NCBI GenBank assembly: GCA_037447655.1
Contig: JBBHKE010002683.1
Coordinates: 186,001 to 250,000, forward strand
Source: Zygnema cylindricum
Lineage: Eukaryota; Streptophyta; Zygnematophyceae; Zygnematales; Zygnemataceae
DNA: 64,000 bases
Reading direction: 5' to 3'
Positions 47,801 through 57,354 of the stretch are shown piece after piece. The notes under the pieces are model-generated. The model had not been told where the DNA came from. It did not search any database and saw nothing but the letters and a program-made list of their open reading frames with translations. Position 1 is the stretch's first letter. Every line of letters begins with the position of its first letter. Position numbers and translations under genes: made by a program.

Positions 47801-48465
47801 GCAAGTCCTGCACACGTTTGACTATGTTCTCGAACTCATCGGGTAACTTCATCAGTAAACAATTAACCTTTTCTTTTTCATTAAAATCTTTTCCCGCACT
47901 CTCTAGCTCCATGAAGAGTGTAGCAAGCTCATTGCAAAAATCTAACATCTTCCCCCATTTGTATGCATACTCCTTAACTTTGTGATCACCCAACTGTTGT
48001 TGCTGAATCGTACCACTTCGGTACATCTCTATGAGAGTCATCCAAAGATCGGATGCCATTTGTACCTGCAAATGAGGACATGGAAGTCCTTGAGTGAGAT
48101 GGCGTAGGATGAAGTGCTTTGCCACCATATTGTTGAAGTCCCAGGTTTCAGTATCATTCTCCTCGTTCCTCGGAATAGGTGACATGAATGCCGAACCAGT
48201 TGCTATTAGTGTGGTTGTCTCCTTCTCCTTTCCTTTGTCCACCACCTCTCCTTTCTTTGTCTCCTACGTTGAAGGTGGATCCTCTTTCCTGGTGAATTTG
48301 CTTCCTCCTAATCCTGGAGGGATTCCAAGACACGATGGACGCCCCAACCGTCCACTCACTATCCCCCAAAACCTTTTTTCGCATAGAGCTCCTATCATCA
48401 TACTTTCCCAATATATAAAGCCAGTTCCATTAAAGATTGGTTCCCTAGAGGGTGGGCCCATAACC
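44850..48465 (-). pseudogene. CopC gag-pol, minus strand, 3' truncated
   Basis: Close relative of CopB in reverse orientation. From 48485 downwards: gag MEVSEFQVMGPPSREPIF (stop near 48265), gag continued 48245-47532 with zinc knuckle CHFCKKPGHYMAEC, protease VDSSASMHMC with an upstream W-to-stop change (about 47330), gag-pre-integrase LWHKRLG-like (46920), integrase SDNGGEYTSNQFEDFL (46560) and KVFGSQVFSLD, RT IGCKWVFKLKLNP, LKQAPRQWNKKL (45230) and, nearest the break, MDKAYSCTTPMELKKG (44900). No RNase H and no 3' LTR: truncated at about 44850. Confidence 0.88.
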
Positions 48466-49520
48466 TGAAACTCTGAGACCTCCATAAGTCCTCAAAGTGG
48501 ACAGCTTCCAAGAAGCCTCTAGGATAACCCTGACCCTTTTATATTTCAGCAAAAACAACTGCTACCCTGGCAGACAAAAACTCTGACCACCTTCACCGTT
48601 GTAAAGGGAAGACTCTCTTGAGTCGATAGCAAAAAGAATCTCTAAATTTGCTCCCCTGAGCAGTAAGTTATGGAGGGTCAATATTGACCTTTTATACAGA
48701 AGCTCTCTAGGAGAGAGGGTCCTATCTTCTAAATTATTATAAGTCCTATCTCTTTTACAGACTCTATCTATTGATGTACGGAGCTAATCAGATTACAGTT
48801 CCATACACAAAATGACAGCTGCCTGTGTACTCTCTGTACTGACACTGTACGACATTGCCTAAATGTTGACACGTGGTATGTCCGAATTCGCTCCCTTAAT
48901 CCTCGGAGATGCCGCGATCCAATGTCACTCCACCACGTGTCATCCGATGTGGCGATGACCACAAACCGCCGAAATCCTCTTCCGCGATTGGCGTTAATTC
49001 CGGCTGTCCGATTAAATTCACATTAAATCGTAGTCGTAATAAATACATGCGCGGTATTCGTTTTACTAAATTAATAAATGCGCGGTATTGGTTTCTTATC
49101 CGTACCTATATCTATACTTTTACATTACTGGATCTATGTCTCCCGTAAACTGTTTCAGTTAAATGAACTATCCTACGTATTAATTTTTAATTAAATATCA
49201 AACCCTACAATACTTAACACTATCTCTAGACTTAACGGTTAAAGCTACCGTCTACCGTCAGTTTAACGTTTGGCAGGTTCCAAGATCAAATCCTAGAGGT
49301 GGCACATATATTTTAGTAAAAATATCCGTAATTATAAATAAACTAATATTTATATCCCGTAAACCTCTGGATAGCCTAGGTAGCCATGGCTCTAGCTTCC
49401 TCTCCAATTTCTTAGTGACTGCTTTGAGAGTTGGAGAGAGAAGTTAGAGGTAGACTGCCTCGGCTTCTTTCTATATTTCTATTCAGGCCTAGAAAATACT
49501 TTTAAAACCATTAATTTCTA
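48466..49520 (-). mobile_element. CopC 5' LTR, minus strand
   Basis: Reads on the minus strand from (TG)TAGAAATTAATGG at 49520 to GAGTTTCA at 48466, followed by the same half-tRNA primer binding site (48465-48453). The outer terminal bases appear changed or lost. It matches the CopB LTR along its length, including the tRNA-like module (about 49215-49310 on the plus strand). Confidence 0.88.
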
Positions 49521-49616
49521 TAGATATGATGACCAAACCTAAGCTTTCCCTTAAACTAATTTTCTCAAGGGAGAAGTGTGGTTTGAAATTAAAGATTGAC
49601 TAGAAAATAATGGGAG
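49521..49616 (+). pseudogene. CopB pol 3' end and polypurine tract
   Basis: DMMTKP...KLIFSREKCGLKLKID then a stop codon and AGAAAATAATGGGAG, the polypurine tract that ends at the 3' LTR. It is the distal end of the pol frame of CopB; the RT and RNase H that should precede it are missing. Confidence 0.8.
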
Positions 49617-50322
49617 TGTAGATGTTAATGGTCATAGTATTTTCTAGGTCTAAAATCCAGTAATGTAAAAGTACGGATTACCGTAGGAATACGAAACGAA
49701 TACCGCGCATTTGTTTCTTTAGCAAAACGAATACCGCGTAGGTATTTATTACGGCTACGATTAAATGTGATTTCAATCAGACGGCCGGAATGAACGCCGA
49801 GATCGCGAAAGAGGATTTCGGCGGTTTGTGGTCATCGCCACATCGGATCACACGTTGTGGAATAACATTGGATCGCGACATCTTTGAGGATTAAGGGAGC
49901 AAATCCGGATATACCACGTGTCGACATTTAGGCCATGTCGTACAGTGTCCGTACAGAAAGTACATTGGCAGTTGTACTTTTGTGTACGGAAGTGGAATAT
50001 GATTGGCTCCATGCATCAGATCATAGAGTCTGTGAGAGAGATAGGACTTAGAAAAATTAGGAGATAGGACCCTCTCTTCCAAAGAGCTTCTGTACAAAAG
50101 GTCAACTTTGACCCTCCATAACTTACTGCTCGAGGAGCAAATTTAGAGATTTTTTTTGCTACCGACTCAAAGTAGTCTTGCCTTTACAGTGGTGAAGGTG
50201 GTCAAAGTTTTAATTTGCCAAGGTGGCATTTGTTCTTGCTGAAACACAAAGGGGTCAGGGTTATCCTAGAGGCTTCTTGGAAGCTGTATATTCTGAGGAC
50301 TTATGGAGGTCTCAGAGTTTCA
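49617..50322 (+). mobile_element. CopB 3' LTR with internal deletion (706 bp)
   Basis: Starts TGTAGATGTTAATGG, then jumps from AGGTCTAAAA directly to TCCAGTAATGTAAAAGTACGG, lacking about 360 bp present in the 5' LTR. That missing part includes the antisense tRNA-like module. It ends GAGTTTCA before the TTAGT target copy. Confidence 0.85.
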
Positions 50323-51316
50323 TTAGTCTTAAGCTAGTCCTTACATAAAATTAACAGACTAAAATGGGATCTTAGAAACAGTTTTTAAATGAATCATCTC
50401 GGCGAAGCAATGTAAATTTTGGGAATTCAAATGGAGAGAGATAGAGGGAATAGAATTATAAGACTCACTCAAAAAGAAGCAATCGGTAATATGCTAGAAA
50501 AATTTCAGATGGAAAAAGCAAACGGATGTACTACTCCTATGGATTTGAACATAGTGTTTGAAGGGGAGTGAAGAGAGAGGAATATTGATCATTAATGATG
50601 AGATGGATGAGATAGAAAGAAAATTCATGGAAAATATCCCTTTTCGACAGATTGTAGGCAGTTTAATTTATTTTATGAACTGTACCCGTCCGGTTATAGC
50701 TGCAGCTGTAGGTGTCCTTAGTAGGAGTCTAAATGAAACAAGAAAGAGAAACTGGGAGGCTGCCAAAAGGGTGATGAGGTATTTGGTGGGGACAAGGGAA
50801 TTCTGGTTGCATTTGGGAGGGGAGCACATTGACATCACCACTTGGAGTGATGCCAGTTATGGAGATGTGCCTTTAAAGAGGTGTACGACTGGATATGTGT
50901 TGCAAATTGGATCCGGTGCATGTTGTTGGAGCAGCAAGCAACAAAAATTAGTTGCTCAGTCCACTATGGAGGTTGAATACATGGTTTCCTGTGCTGCCAC
51001 CAAAGAATTAATGTGGGTTAAATCTCTTCTTGAAGAACTTGGGTTCATGAAGTCTGGAACTCAAAATGTTTTTTGTGATAATCAAGCTGCTATCTCTATT
51101 GCGCTAATCCGAAACATCACTTTAAAGCTAAGCATATGGATATTAGACTAAGCTTTGTCAAAGAGGAGGTATAAATTAAAATCATTAAACTGGTTCATAA
51201 AACTGATAGAGAAATGATTGCAGACATGATGACAAAACCAGTGCCTTCCCCTAAGTTGATTTATTGCAGAAAAAACTAGGGATTAAAATTGAAAAGTGAC
51301 TAGAAATTAAAGGGTG
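50323..51316 (+). pseudogene. CopA pol, right part (RT end and RNase H)
   Basis: Continues CopA after the CopB insertion: LGIQMERDRGNRIIRL, MLEKFQMEKANGCTTPMD, then RNase H 50558-51151 with GSLIYFMNCTRPVIAAAV, TTWSDASYGD, CCWSSKQQKLVAQSTMEVEY, DNQAAISIA, and after a frameshift HFKAKHMDIRLSFV, MIADMMTKPVPSPKL, stop. The tract GAAATTAAAGGGTG follows the stop codon and touches the 3' LTR at 51317. Confidence 0.88.
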
Positions 51317-52202
51317 TGTTGAAAAGAGTTAATTAATAGTTCATTTCTCTATTTTAGTTTTGCTTTAAAGAAAGAGAGTGAGGATCAAAGGCGCGCCATG
51401 GCTCTCGCCATATTTAGAAAGTGACAGATTTTGAAGTAGAGGATATTCTACTAAAATGTTGCCTATGTCTAGATTTGAACCTGTGACCTCTGGATTCTCT
51501 ATAGCCGAGCCCCTTAACCATTAAGACGCTACGAAAAAATACACTTGACGGGTTTCAAAGATATATAAACATTAACGCGACATCTAATTAACAGCAAGCT
51601 AACGAAAAGGAGCAATTCTTGCATGTACGCGAATCTGAACCGTGTAAAATATGTTTTGATCGGACGGCCGACATTGTAGCCGCCACGCAAAGTGAGCTTT
51701 TGGCGTCATTTGGAGATAGCGTCACGCGGTGCCACGTGGCGCCACATTATTTGATAACGGAGAAGATGGGAGGAGGAACCATGGCTCCCGATTTCACAAG
51801 TGTCACCTTGTAGACCATGTCGTATAATGGCCGTACAATAAGTACATCTCCTATTGTACCTTCTTATACTATATAGTGTTCCTATTGGACTAGGGTTTAG
51901 TAGTAGGTATTCGTGAGTAGGCAGACCTAGACTTAGTGATATTTAGGTACCTCTCTCTAAGAGAGCTTGTAACAATAAAAGTCATATTTGACCAGCCATA
52001 ACTTACTGCTTAGGGGAGCAAATTCAGTGATTCTTGTTGCGTTTGACTCAAGGGAGTCTTGCCTCACAGGGGTGAGGGTGGTCAGAATATTTTTGTGCCT
52101 GGGCGGCACTTATTCAATGGGAAAGTGGAAAGGGAAAATATTATCCTAGAGGCTTTACATAGGCTGCTCATTCTGTGGGTCAATGGAGACCACAGAATTT
52201 CA
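51317..52202 (+). mobile_element. CopA 3' LTR (886 bp)
   Basis: TGTTGAAAAG...GAATTTCA, matching 38093-38979. It is followed by CGGACATTGCC, interior sequence of another LTR, exactly as after the solo LTR at 53866-54750. From about 51808 to 52316 it appears identical to 54356-54864. Confidence 0.9.
51470..51545 (-). other. Antisense tRNA-like module in CopA LTR
   Basis: On the minus strand the block reads GTAGCGTCTTAATGGTTAAGG (D-arm/A-box-like), an anticodon-region-like ATAGAGAATCCAGAGG, then ACAGGTTCAAATC (T-arm/B-box-like). The same arrangement is at about 54010-54090 and, more diverged, at 38240-38315. Stem pairing is imperfect, so it is not called a functional tRNA gene. Confidence 0.6.
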
Positions 52203-52843
52203 CGGACATTGCCACATACGATGACACATGGCACAACGACATTGGATCACGACATCTCGGGGGATCATGAGACCGAATCCGGATATGACAATTGTCAATT
52301 TTTGGTCATGTTGTACAATGGCCGTACAGAAAGTACACCGGCACCTGTACTTTTTTGTACAACACAGTAATTTGATTGGTGCCGTACTTCAGTAGATAGA
52401 GTTTTAGAGGGGGAATAGGACTTAGAAAATTTTGGGTAGATAGTTGTCTCTCCCAGAGAGCACCTTGTATAAATGGCAAACTTTGATCAGCCATAACAAT
52501 TAATTTACTTGACCATTTTCAGTGATTCTTTTTGCTGCGGACTCGGGGAGTCCAAGCTACACAGGGTTGTAGTCGGTCAAAGTTTTTGTCTGCCAAGGTG
52601 GCTGTATTTCTAAGGGAAAGTCAAAGTGGGTGAATGTGTCCAAATCTCATATTCTAAACTTTGCATTTTGTGGTGGAACTGAGCACACAGAAAGTGATAT
52701 TTCACAGGGGTGAATCTATATAAGGGTTTTGACTTTCAAGGGGTCAGTCATTTGGGTTTATATCAACTTGGAGTCGGCACTATCTAGATTAGCTTCTTTT
52801 GGATCTGAATAATTTGAGGGCCAATGGAGGTCTCAGAGTTTCA
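52203..52843 (+). mobile_element. CopD 5' LTR, left-truncated and chimeric
   Basis: Interior-to-end part of a CopB-type LTR ending TCTCAGAGTTTCA. The first 114 bp equal 54751-54864; beyond that the two diverge into different subfamily sequence. It has GTAC motifs (52312-52390) and TATAAATGGCA near 52467. It joins directly to RNase H sequence with no primer binding site or gag. Confidence 0.8.
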
Positions 52844-53308
52844 ATGCCAGTTATGGTGATGCTCCGATGAGGAGATGTACTTTTGGATATGCATTATACA
52901 TGGGTGATGGGGCTTGTTGTTGGAGTAGCAAAATACAAAAGGTTATTGCTTAGTCCACCCTGGAGGCTGAGAATATGACCTCTTGCTCCGCTGTAAAAGA
53001 ATTGATGTGGGTCAAGTCTTTGCTTGGCGAACTTGGTCACCTTAAAAGTGGTGTTCAGGAGGTTTTTTTAGACAATCAGGCAGCAACTGCTATTGCTTCC
53101 AATCCTAAACATCATTTTAAAGCCAAACACATGGACATTAGACTCAACTTTGTTAGAGAGAAAGTAGAAAACAAAATAATCAATTTAGAGTACAAACTAG
53201 ACAGCGAGATGGTAGTCGATATGATAACCAAACCTGTGCCTTCCTTTAAGCTAATTTTTTGCAAGGAGTGTGGTATGAAATTAAAAAGTGATTAGAAAAT
53301 AAGGTGGG
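52844..53308 (+). pseudogene. CopD pol remnant (RNase H)
   Basis: ASYGDAPMRRCTFGYALYMG, CCWSSK.QKVIA, DNQAATAIASNPKHHFKAKH, MDIRLNFVREKVENKI, MITKPVPSFKL, stop, then GAAAATAAGGTGGG before the LTR at 53309. Everything from the primer site through reverse transcriptase is deleted. Confidence 0.88.
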
Positions 53309-55245
53309 TGTAGAAATTGATGGTTATTTTAGTATTTTCTAGGTCTAAAATGAAATGCAAAAAAGAAGTCGAGGAAGTCTGCCTCTAACTCCTCTCTTCA
53401 ATTCCCACACTTGTTGCTGTCACTTAAAGTACGAGAGGGAGCTAAAGCCATGGCTGCCTATGCTATCTAGAGGAAGACGAGCAGTAGATTTGTTGATTTA
53501 CTAAAAGAAGACCTGACAGAACGAAGATTTGATCTTTGTACCTGCCGTCTCTTAAAGTCCCCGGTAGCCGGTACCCTAATCCGTTAAGTCTAAGTCTAGT
53601 GTTAAATGATAAAGGGTTTGATAATATTATGAAGACTTCCTCGTAGACTAATTCACTTAACTGTAACTAAACACGGAATGCATAGATTCAGTAATGTAAA
53701 GTAGGGAGTACAGTACGGATAAGAAAAAAATACCGCGCATTTTGTTTCGATTGCGAATCAAATATCGCGCAAGTATTTATGACGGCTACGATTGAAATCT
53801 AGTTTTAATCGGACGTTCGGAAAGGATGTCGAAATCGCAAAAGACAATTTCGGCGGTTTGCGGACTGTTGAAAAGAGGTTATAAATAGTTCACTTCTCTA
53901 TTTTAGTTTTGCTTTAAAGAAACAGAGTGAAGATCAAAGGCGCGCCATGGCTGCCGCCATATTTAGAAAGTGGTAGATTTTGAAGTAGAGGATATGTTAC
54001 TATAATGTTGCCTATGTCTAGATTTGAACCTGTGACCTTTGGATTCTTTATAGCCGAGCGCCTTAACCATTAAGACGCTAAGAAACGATACACTTGACGG
54101 GTTTCAAAGATATATAAACATTAACGCGACAGCTAATTAACAACAGACTAACGAAAAGGAGCAATTCTTGCATGTACGCGAATCTGAACCGTGTAAAATT
54201 TGTTTTGATCGGACCACCGGCATTTTAGCCGCCACGCGAAGTGAGCTTTTGGCGTCATTTGGAGATAGCGTCACCGGTGCCACGTAACGCCACATTATTT
54301 GGTAACGGAGAAGATGGGAGGAGGAACCATGGCTCCCGATTTCACAGGTGTCACCTTGTAGACCATGTCGTATAATGGCCGTACAATAAGTACATCTCCT
54401 ATTGTACCTTCTTATACTATATAGTGTTCCTATTGGACTAGGGTTTAGTAGTAGGTATTCGTGAGTAGGCAGACCTAGACTTAGTGATATTTAGGTACCT
54501 CTCTCTAAGAGAGCTTGTAACAATAAAAGTCATATTTGACCAGCCATAACTTACTGCTTAGGGGAGCAAATTCAGTGATTCTTGTTGCGTTTGACTCAAG
54601 GGAGTCTTGCCTCACAGGGGTGAGGGTGGTCAGAATATTTTTGTGCCTGGGCGGCACTTATTCAATGGGAAAGTGGAAAGGGAAAATATTATCCTAGAGG
54701 CTTTACATAGGCTGCTCATTCTGTGGGTCAATGGAGACCACAGAATTTCACGGACATTGCCACATACGATGACACATGGCACAACGACATTGGATCACGA
54801 CATCTCGGGGGATCATGAGACCGAATCCGGATATGACAATTGTCAATTTTTGGTCATGTTGTACAGTGTCCGTACAGAAAGTACACTGACAGCTGTACTT
54901 TTCAGTACGACACAGTAATATGATTGGTGTCGTACGACAGTAGATAGAGGTTTAGAGAGAGATAGGACTTAGAAAAATTTGATTGATATGACCCTCTCTC
55001 CCAGAGTGATTTTGTAGAAAAGGTCAACTTTGACCCTCCATAACTTACTTGTCAAGGGAGCAAATTCAGAAATTCCTTTTGCTATCGACTCAAGGGAGTC
55101 TTCTCTTCACAAAGGTGGAGGTCGTGAAATTTTTTGTATGCCAGGGTGGCAATTATTCTTGCTGGAACACAAGGGGGTCAGGGTTATCCTAGATGCTTCG
55201 CGTGAGCTGCGTACTCTGAGTGCCAATGGAGGTCTCAAAGTTGCA
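53309..55245 (+). mobile_element. CopD 3' LTR split by a solo LTR
   Basis: TGTAGAAATTGATGG to GTCTCAAAGTTGCA. The left part is 53309-53865 and the right part 54756-55245, with a CopA-type LTR between them. The joined length (about 1047 bp) agrees with other LTRs of this subfamily. Confidence 0.87.
53866..54750 (+). mobile_element. Solo CopA-type LTR (885 bp)
   Basis: TGTTGAAAAG...GAATTTCA flanked by the perfect 5-bp duplication CGGAC (53861-53865 and 54751-54755). No internal sequence, so it arose by recombination between the two LTRs of an inserted element. It sits inside the CopD LTR. Confidence 0.92.
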
Positions 55246-55489
55246 TCCTTTATTTGTACTTCACTCACTCTGTTGTTCCCTCTCCGCCTCTCACACCCCA
55301 TCTCTCCTTTTTTTTTTTTTACATCCTTTACATATGTCTTTTATTCTTAAACTTTTTTCATTGCCCGTTACTTTAATTCGCAAGAGTGTGTTATTGCATC
55401 AGGCCCAAAGGATGGAATGACAAGATTGTATTCCCTCATTAGGTCGAGGAGGATCGATCGTATCACGGAGATCCATAAGGACAAGAAAA
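55246..55489. other. Unassigned sequence
   Basis: C/T-rich then AT-rich sequence between the CopD LTR and the transposase fragment. No gene recognised. Confidence 0.4.
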
Positions 55490-55948
55490 AAAAAATTTGT
55501 TGTCAATTGTGGAAACCACAACATGTCAGAAGAACTTAATCGGGTTTTGTTTGCAAAGAACACTGTACTTCATTTCTTCCCTCCATGCACTACTCACTTG
55601 ATTCAACCGGCGGACTCATTTGTCATCGCAAAACTAAAAGAGGTTTGGAGTAAAAAATGGGATTCGTGGAAAGTGATAGAAATCGCAAACAACGAATGGG
55701 TAGCTCCAAACACTGATGCCACGAAGCGAGATTTGCCAACTGGTATCAAGGCTTTTCCTCCCTCTTTTTCGTCACACTTCACAGCTTTAGCAAAGCGCAT
55801 CTTTTTGGATGCGTTGCTAGAAGTGGATTCTACCAAACGATTAACTGGACCACCATTGACTGCGGAGCACGGAAACGCAACACTCGCATTACTAGTGAGC
55901 CCTAAGGTGCATCGCACTTTGACAAGTAAGTCTTTACTGTACAATTGA
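55490..55948 (+). pseudogene. pogo/Tigger-like DDE transposase fragment
   Basis: The frame 55523-55948 (and upstream NCGNHN) carries the C-terminal half of a DDE_1-type transposase: NCGNHNMSEELNRVLF, VLHFFPPCTTHLIQPADSF, VIAKLKEVWSKKW. The pattern of a catalytic-site NCG.HN followed by PP.TTHL.QPAD is typical of pogo-class enzymes. In this copy the first Asp appears to be Asn. The N-terminal DNA-binding domain is absent, and the stop at 55946-55948 may be an intron boundary (AAGTAAG). It stands about 130 bp before an assembly gap. Confidence 0.72.
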
Positions 55949-56426
55949 ATTGTTTTGCTTAAAGAGCGCTTATGTTTGCCTGCAAGGGTGTACAGGCAGG
56001 AATATCTTAGCTGGTAGTTAACAATCTTACTCTATTACTACAGATGCGCGAACAATCTGTCGAGCCTACGTAAGATTNNNNNNNNNNGAATCTCTCTCTC
56101 CATGGATTTAAAGTGATTTAGAACCAGACGGATGAGTGCTGATGGATGATGATTTAGGATCAGGTTATCCTTGTGATACATCATGTTCTTCCATGTTACC
56201 CGCTACATGAATAACATGCTGGTAACATGCTGTTCCAGATGTTCCACTGTGGAGAGTTTAGTCTTCAGTACCAAGGAGGAGGGTAGAAGAGGCCATAGTT
56301 TATTACACCGCGGTGCACCGTGGCGCACTGCGATAGAGGCATACGGCGGTTTTCGAGTGAAGCGCACCGCCGATATTACGGCTGGCAGGCTAGTTTTGTA
56401 TAAAATGTGCCAAGTTTAAGCGCATT
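55949..56426. other. Unassigned sequence around an assembly gap
   Basis: Mostly unrecognised. An open frame at 56183-56419 has no identifiable content. Sequence continuity across the Ns is not proven, so the transposase and the following LTR pieces may not be neighbours. Confidence 0.4.
56078..56087. other. Assembly gap (10 N)
   Basis: Ten Ns. The true gap length is unknown because 10 N is a common placeholder. Confidence 0.98.
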
Positions 56427-57341
56427 GTTCCTATTGGACTAGGATTTAGTAGTAGGTAGTCGTGAGTAGGCAGACCAAGATTTAGTGAAATTTAGGTACC
56501 TCTCTCTCTAAGAGAGCTTGTAACTATAAAGGTCATCTTTGACCAGCCATAACTTACTGCTCAGGTGAGCAAATTCAGTGATTCTTTTTGCGTTTAACTC
56601 AAGGGAGTCTTGTCCTCACAGGGGTGAGAGTGGTCAGATTATTTGTGTGCCTGGGCGGCGCTTATTCAGCGGGAAAGTAGAAGGGGCAAATATTATCCTA
56701 GAGGCTTTGCATAGGCGGCTCATTCTGTGGGTCAATGGAGACCACAGAATTTCAGAATATGGGAGGAGAAACCATAGCTCCCAATTTGGCAAATGTAACC
56801 TTAAAGACCATGTCGTACAATGGCCGTACGATAAGTACATCGCCCATCGTACCTTTTTGTACTATATAGTGTTACTATTGGACTAAGGTTTAGTAGTAGT
56901 TAGTCGTGAGTAGACAGACCATGACTAAGTGATATTTAAGTACCTCTCTCTAAGAGAGCTTTTACTATAAAGGTCATCTTTGACAAGCCATAACTTAATG
57001 CTCGGGTGAGAAAATTCAGAAGTTCTTTTTGCTGCGGACTCAGGGGAGTCCAATCTACACAAGGGGTGTAGTTTGTTAGTGTGTTTGTAGGTCAGGGTGG
57101 CACGTATTCAGTGGGAAAGTCAAAGTGGTGAATATTGTCCAAAACACATATTCAAGCTTTCCATTCTATGGTGGAACTGAGAACAAAGAAGGTCTTCTCT
57201 TCACAGGGATGAATGTGTATTGGGGTTCTGACTGTCAAGGGGTGAGTCATTTGGGTATATATCAACTTGGAGTCGGCAGTATCTAGATTAGCTTCTTTTG
57301 GATATGCAAATTCTGTGGGCAATGGAGCCCATAGAGTTTCA
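56427..57341 (+). mobile_element. Two partial LTRs in tandem (CopE 5' end)
   Basis: 56427-56754 is the right part of a CopA-like LTR ending ACCACAGAATTTCA. 56755-57341 starts again inside an LTR (GGGAGGAGAAACCATAGCTCC) and ends CATAGAGTTTCA next to a primer binding site. Both hold the CTCTCTAAGAGAG, TATAAAGGTCA and CCATAACTTA blocks. Confidence 0.82.
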
Positions 57342-57354
57342 GGTTATGGGCCCA
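57342..57354 (+). promoter_or_regulatory. CopE primer binding site (half-tRNA type)
   Basis: GGTTATGGGCCCA, identical to the CopB site. Coding sequence then jumps after two bases to the linker that follows integrase. Confidence 0.87.

Larger units (their letters stand above)
42416..50327 (+). mobile_element. CopB insertion inside CopA
   Basis: LTR-bounded copia element inserted in the YVDDLLV codons of the CopA RT. Direct 5-bp flanks TTGGT (42416-42420) and TTAGT (50323-50327) differ by one base, and removing the insert plus one flank restores the CopA reading DDLLVLS. The element carries a 5' LTR (42421-43487), gag and protease start, then the minus-strand CopC, a short pol end and a shortened 3' LTR (49617-50322). 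Most of its integrase, RT and RNase H are missing. Confidence 0.85.

Noticed and set aside
52059-54918. Two 103-codon frames (52059-52370, 54607-54918) that look like a conserved gene pair
   Set aside because: Both are LTR sequence; their identity reflects the duplicated tract, not protein conservation.
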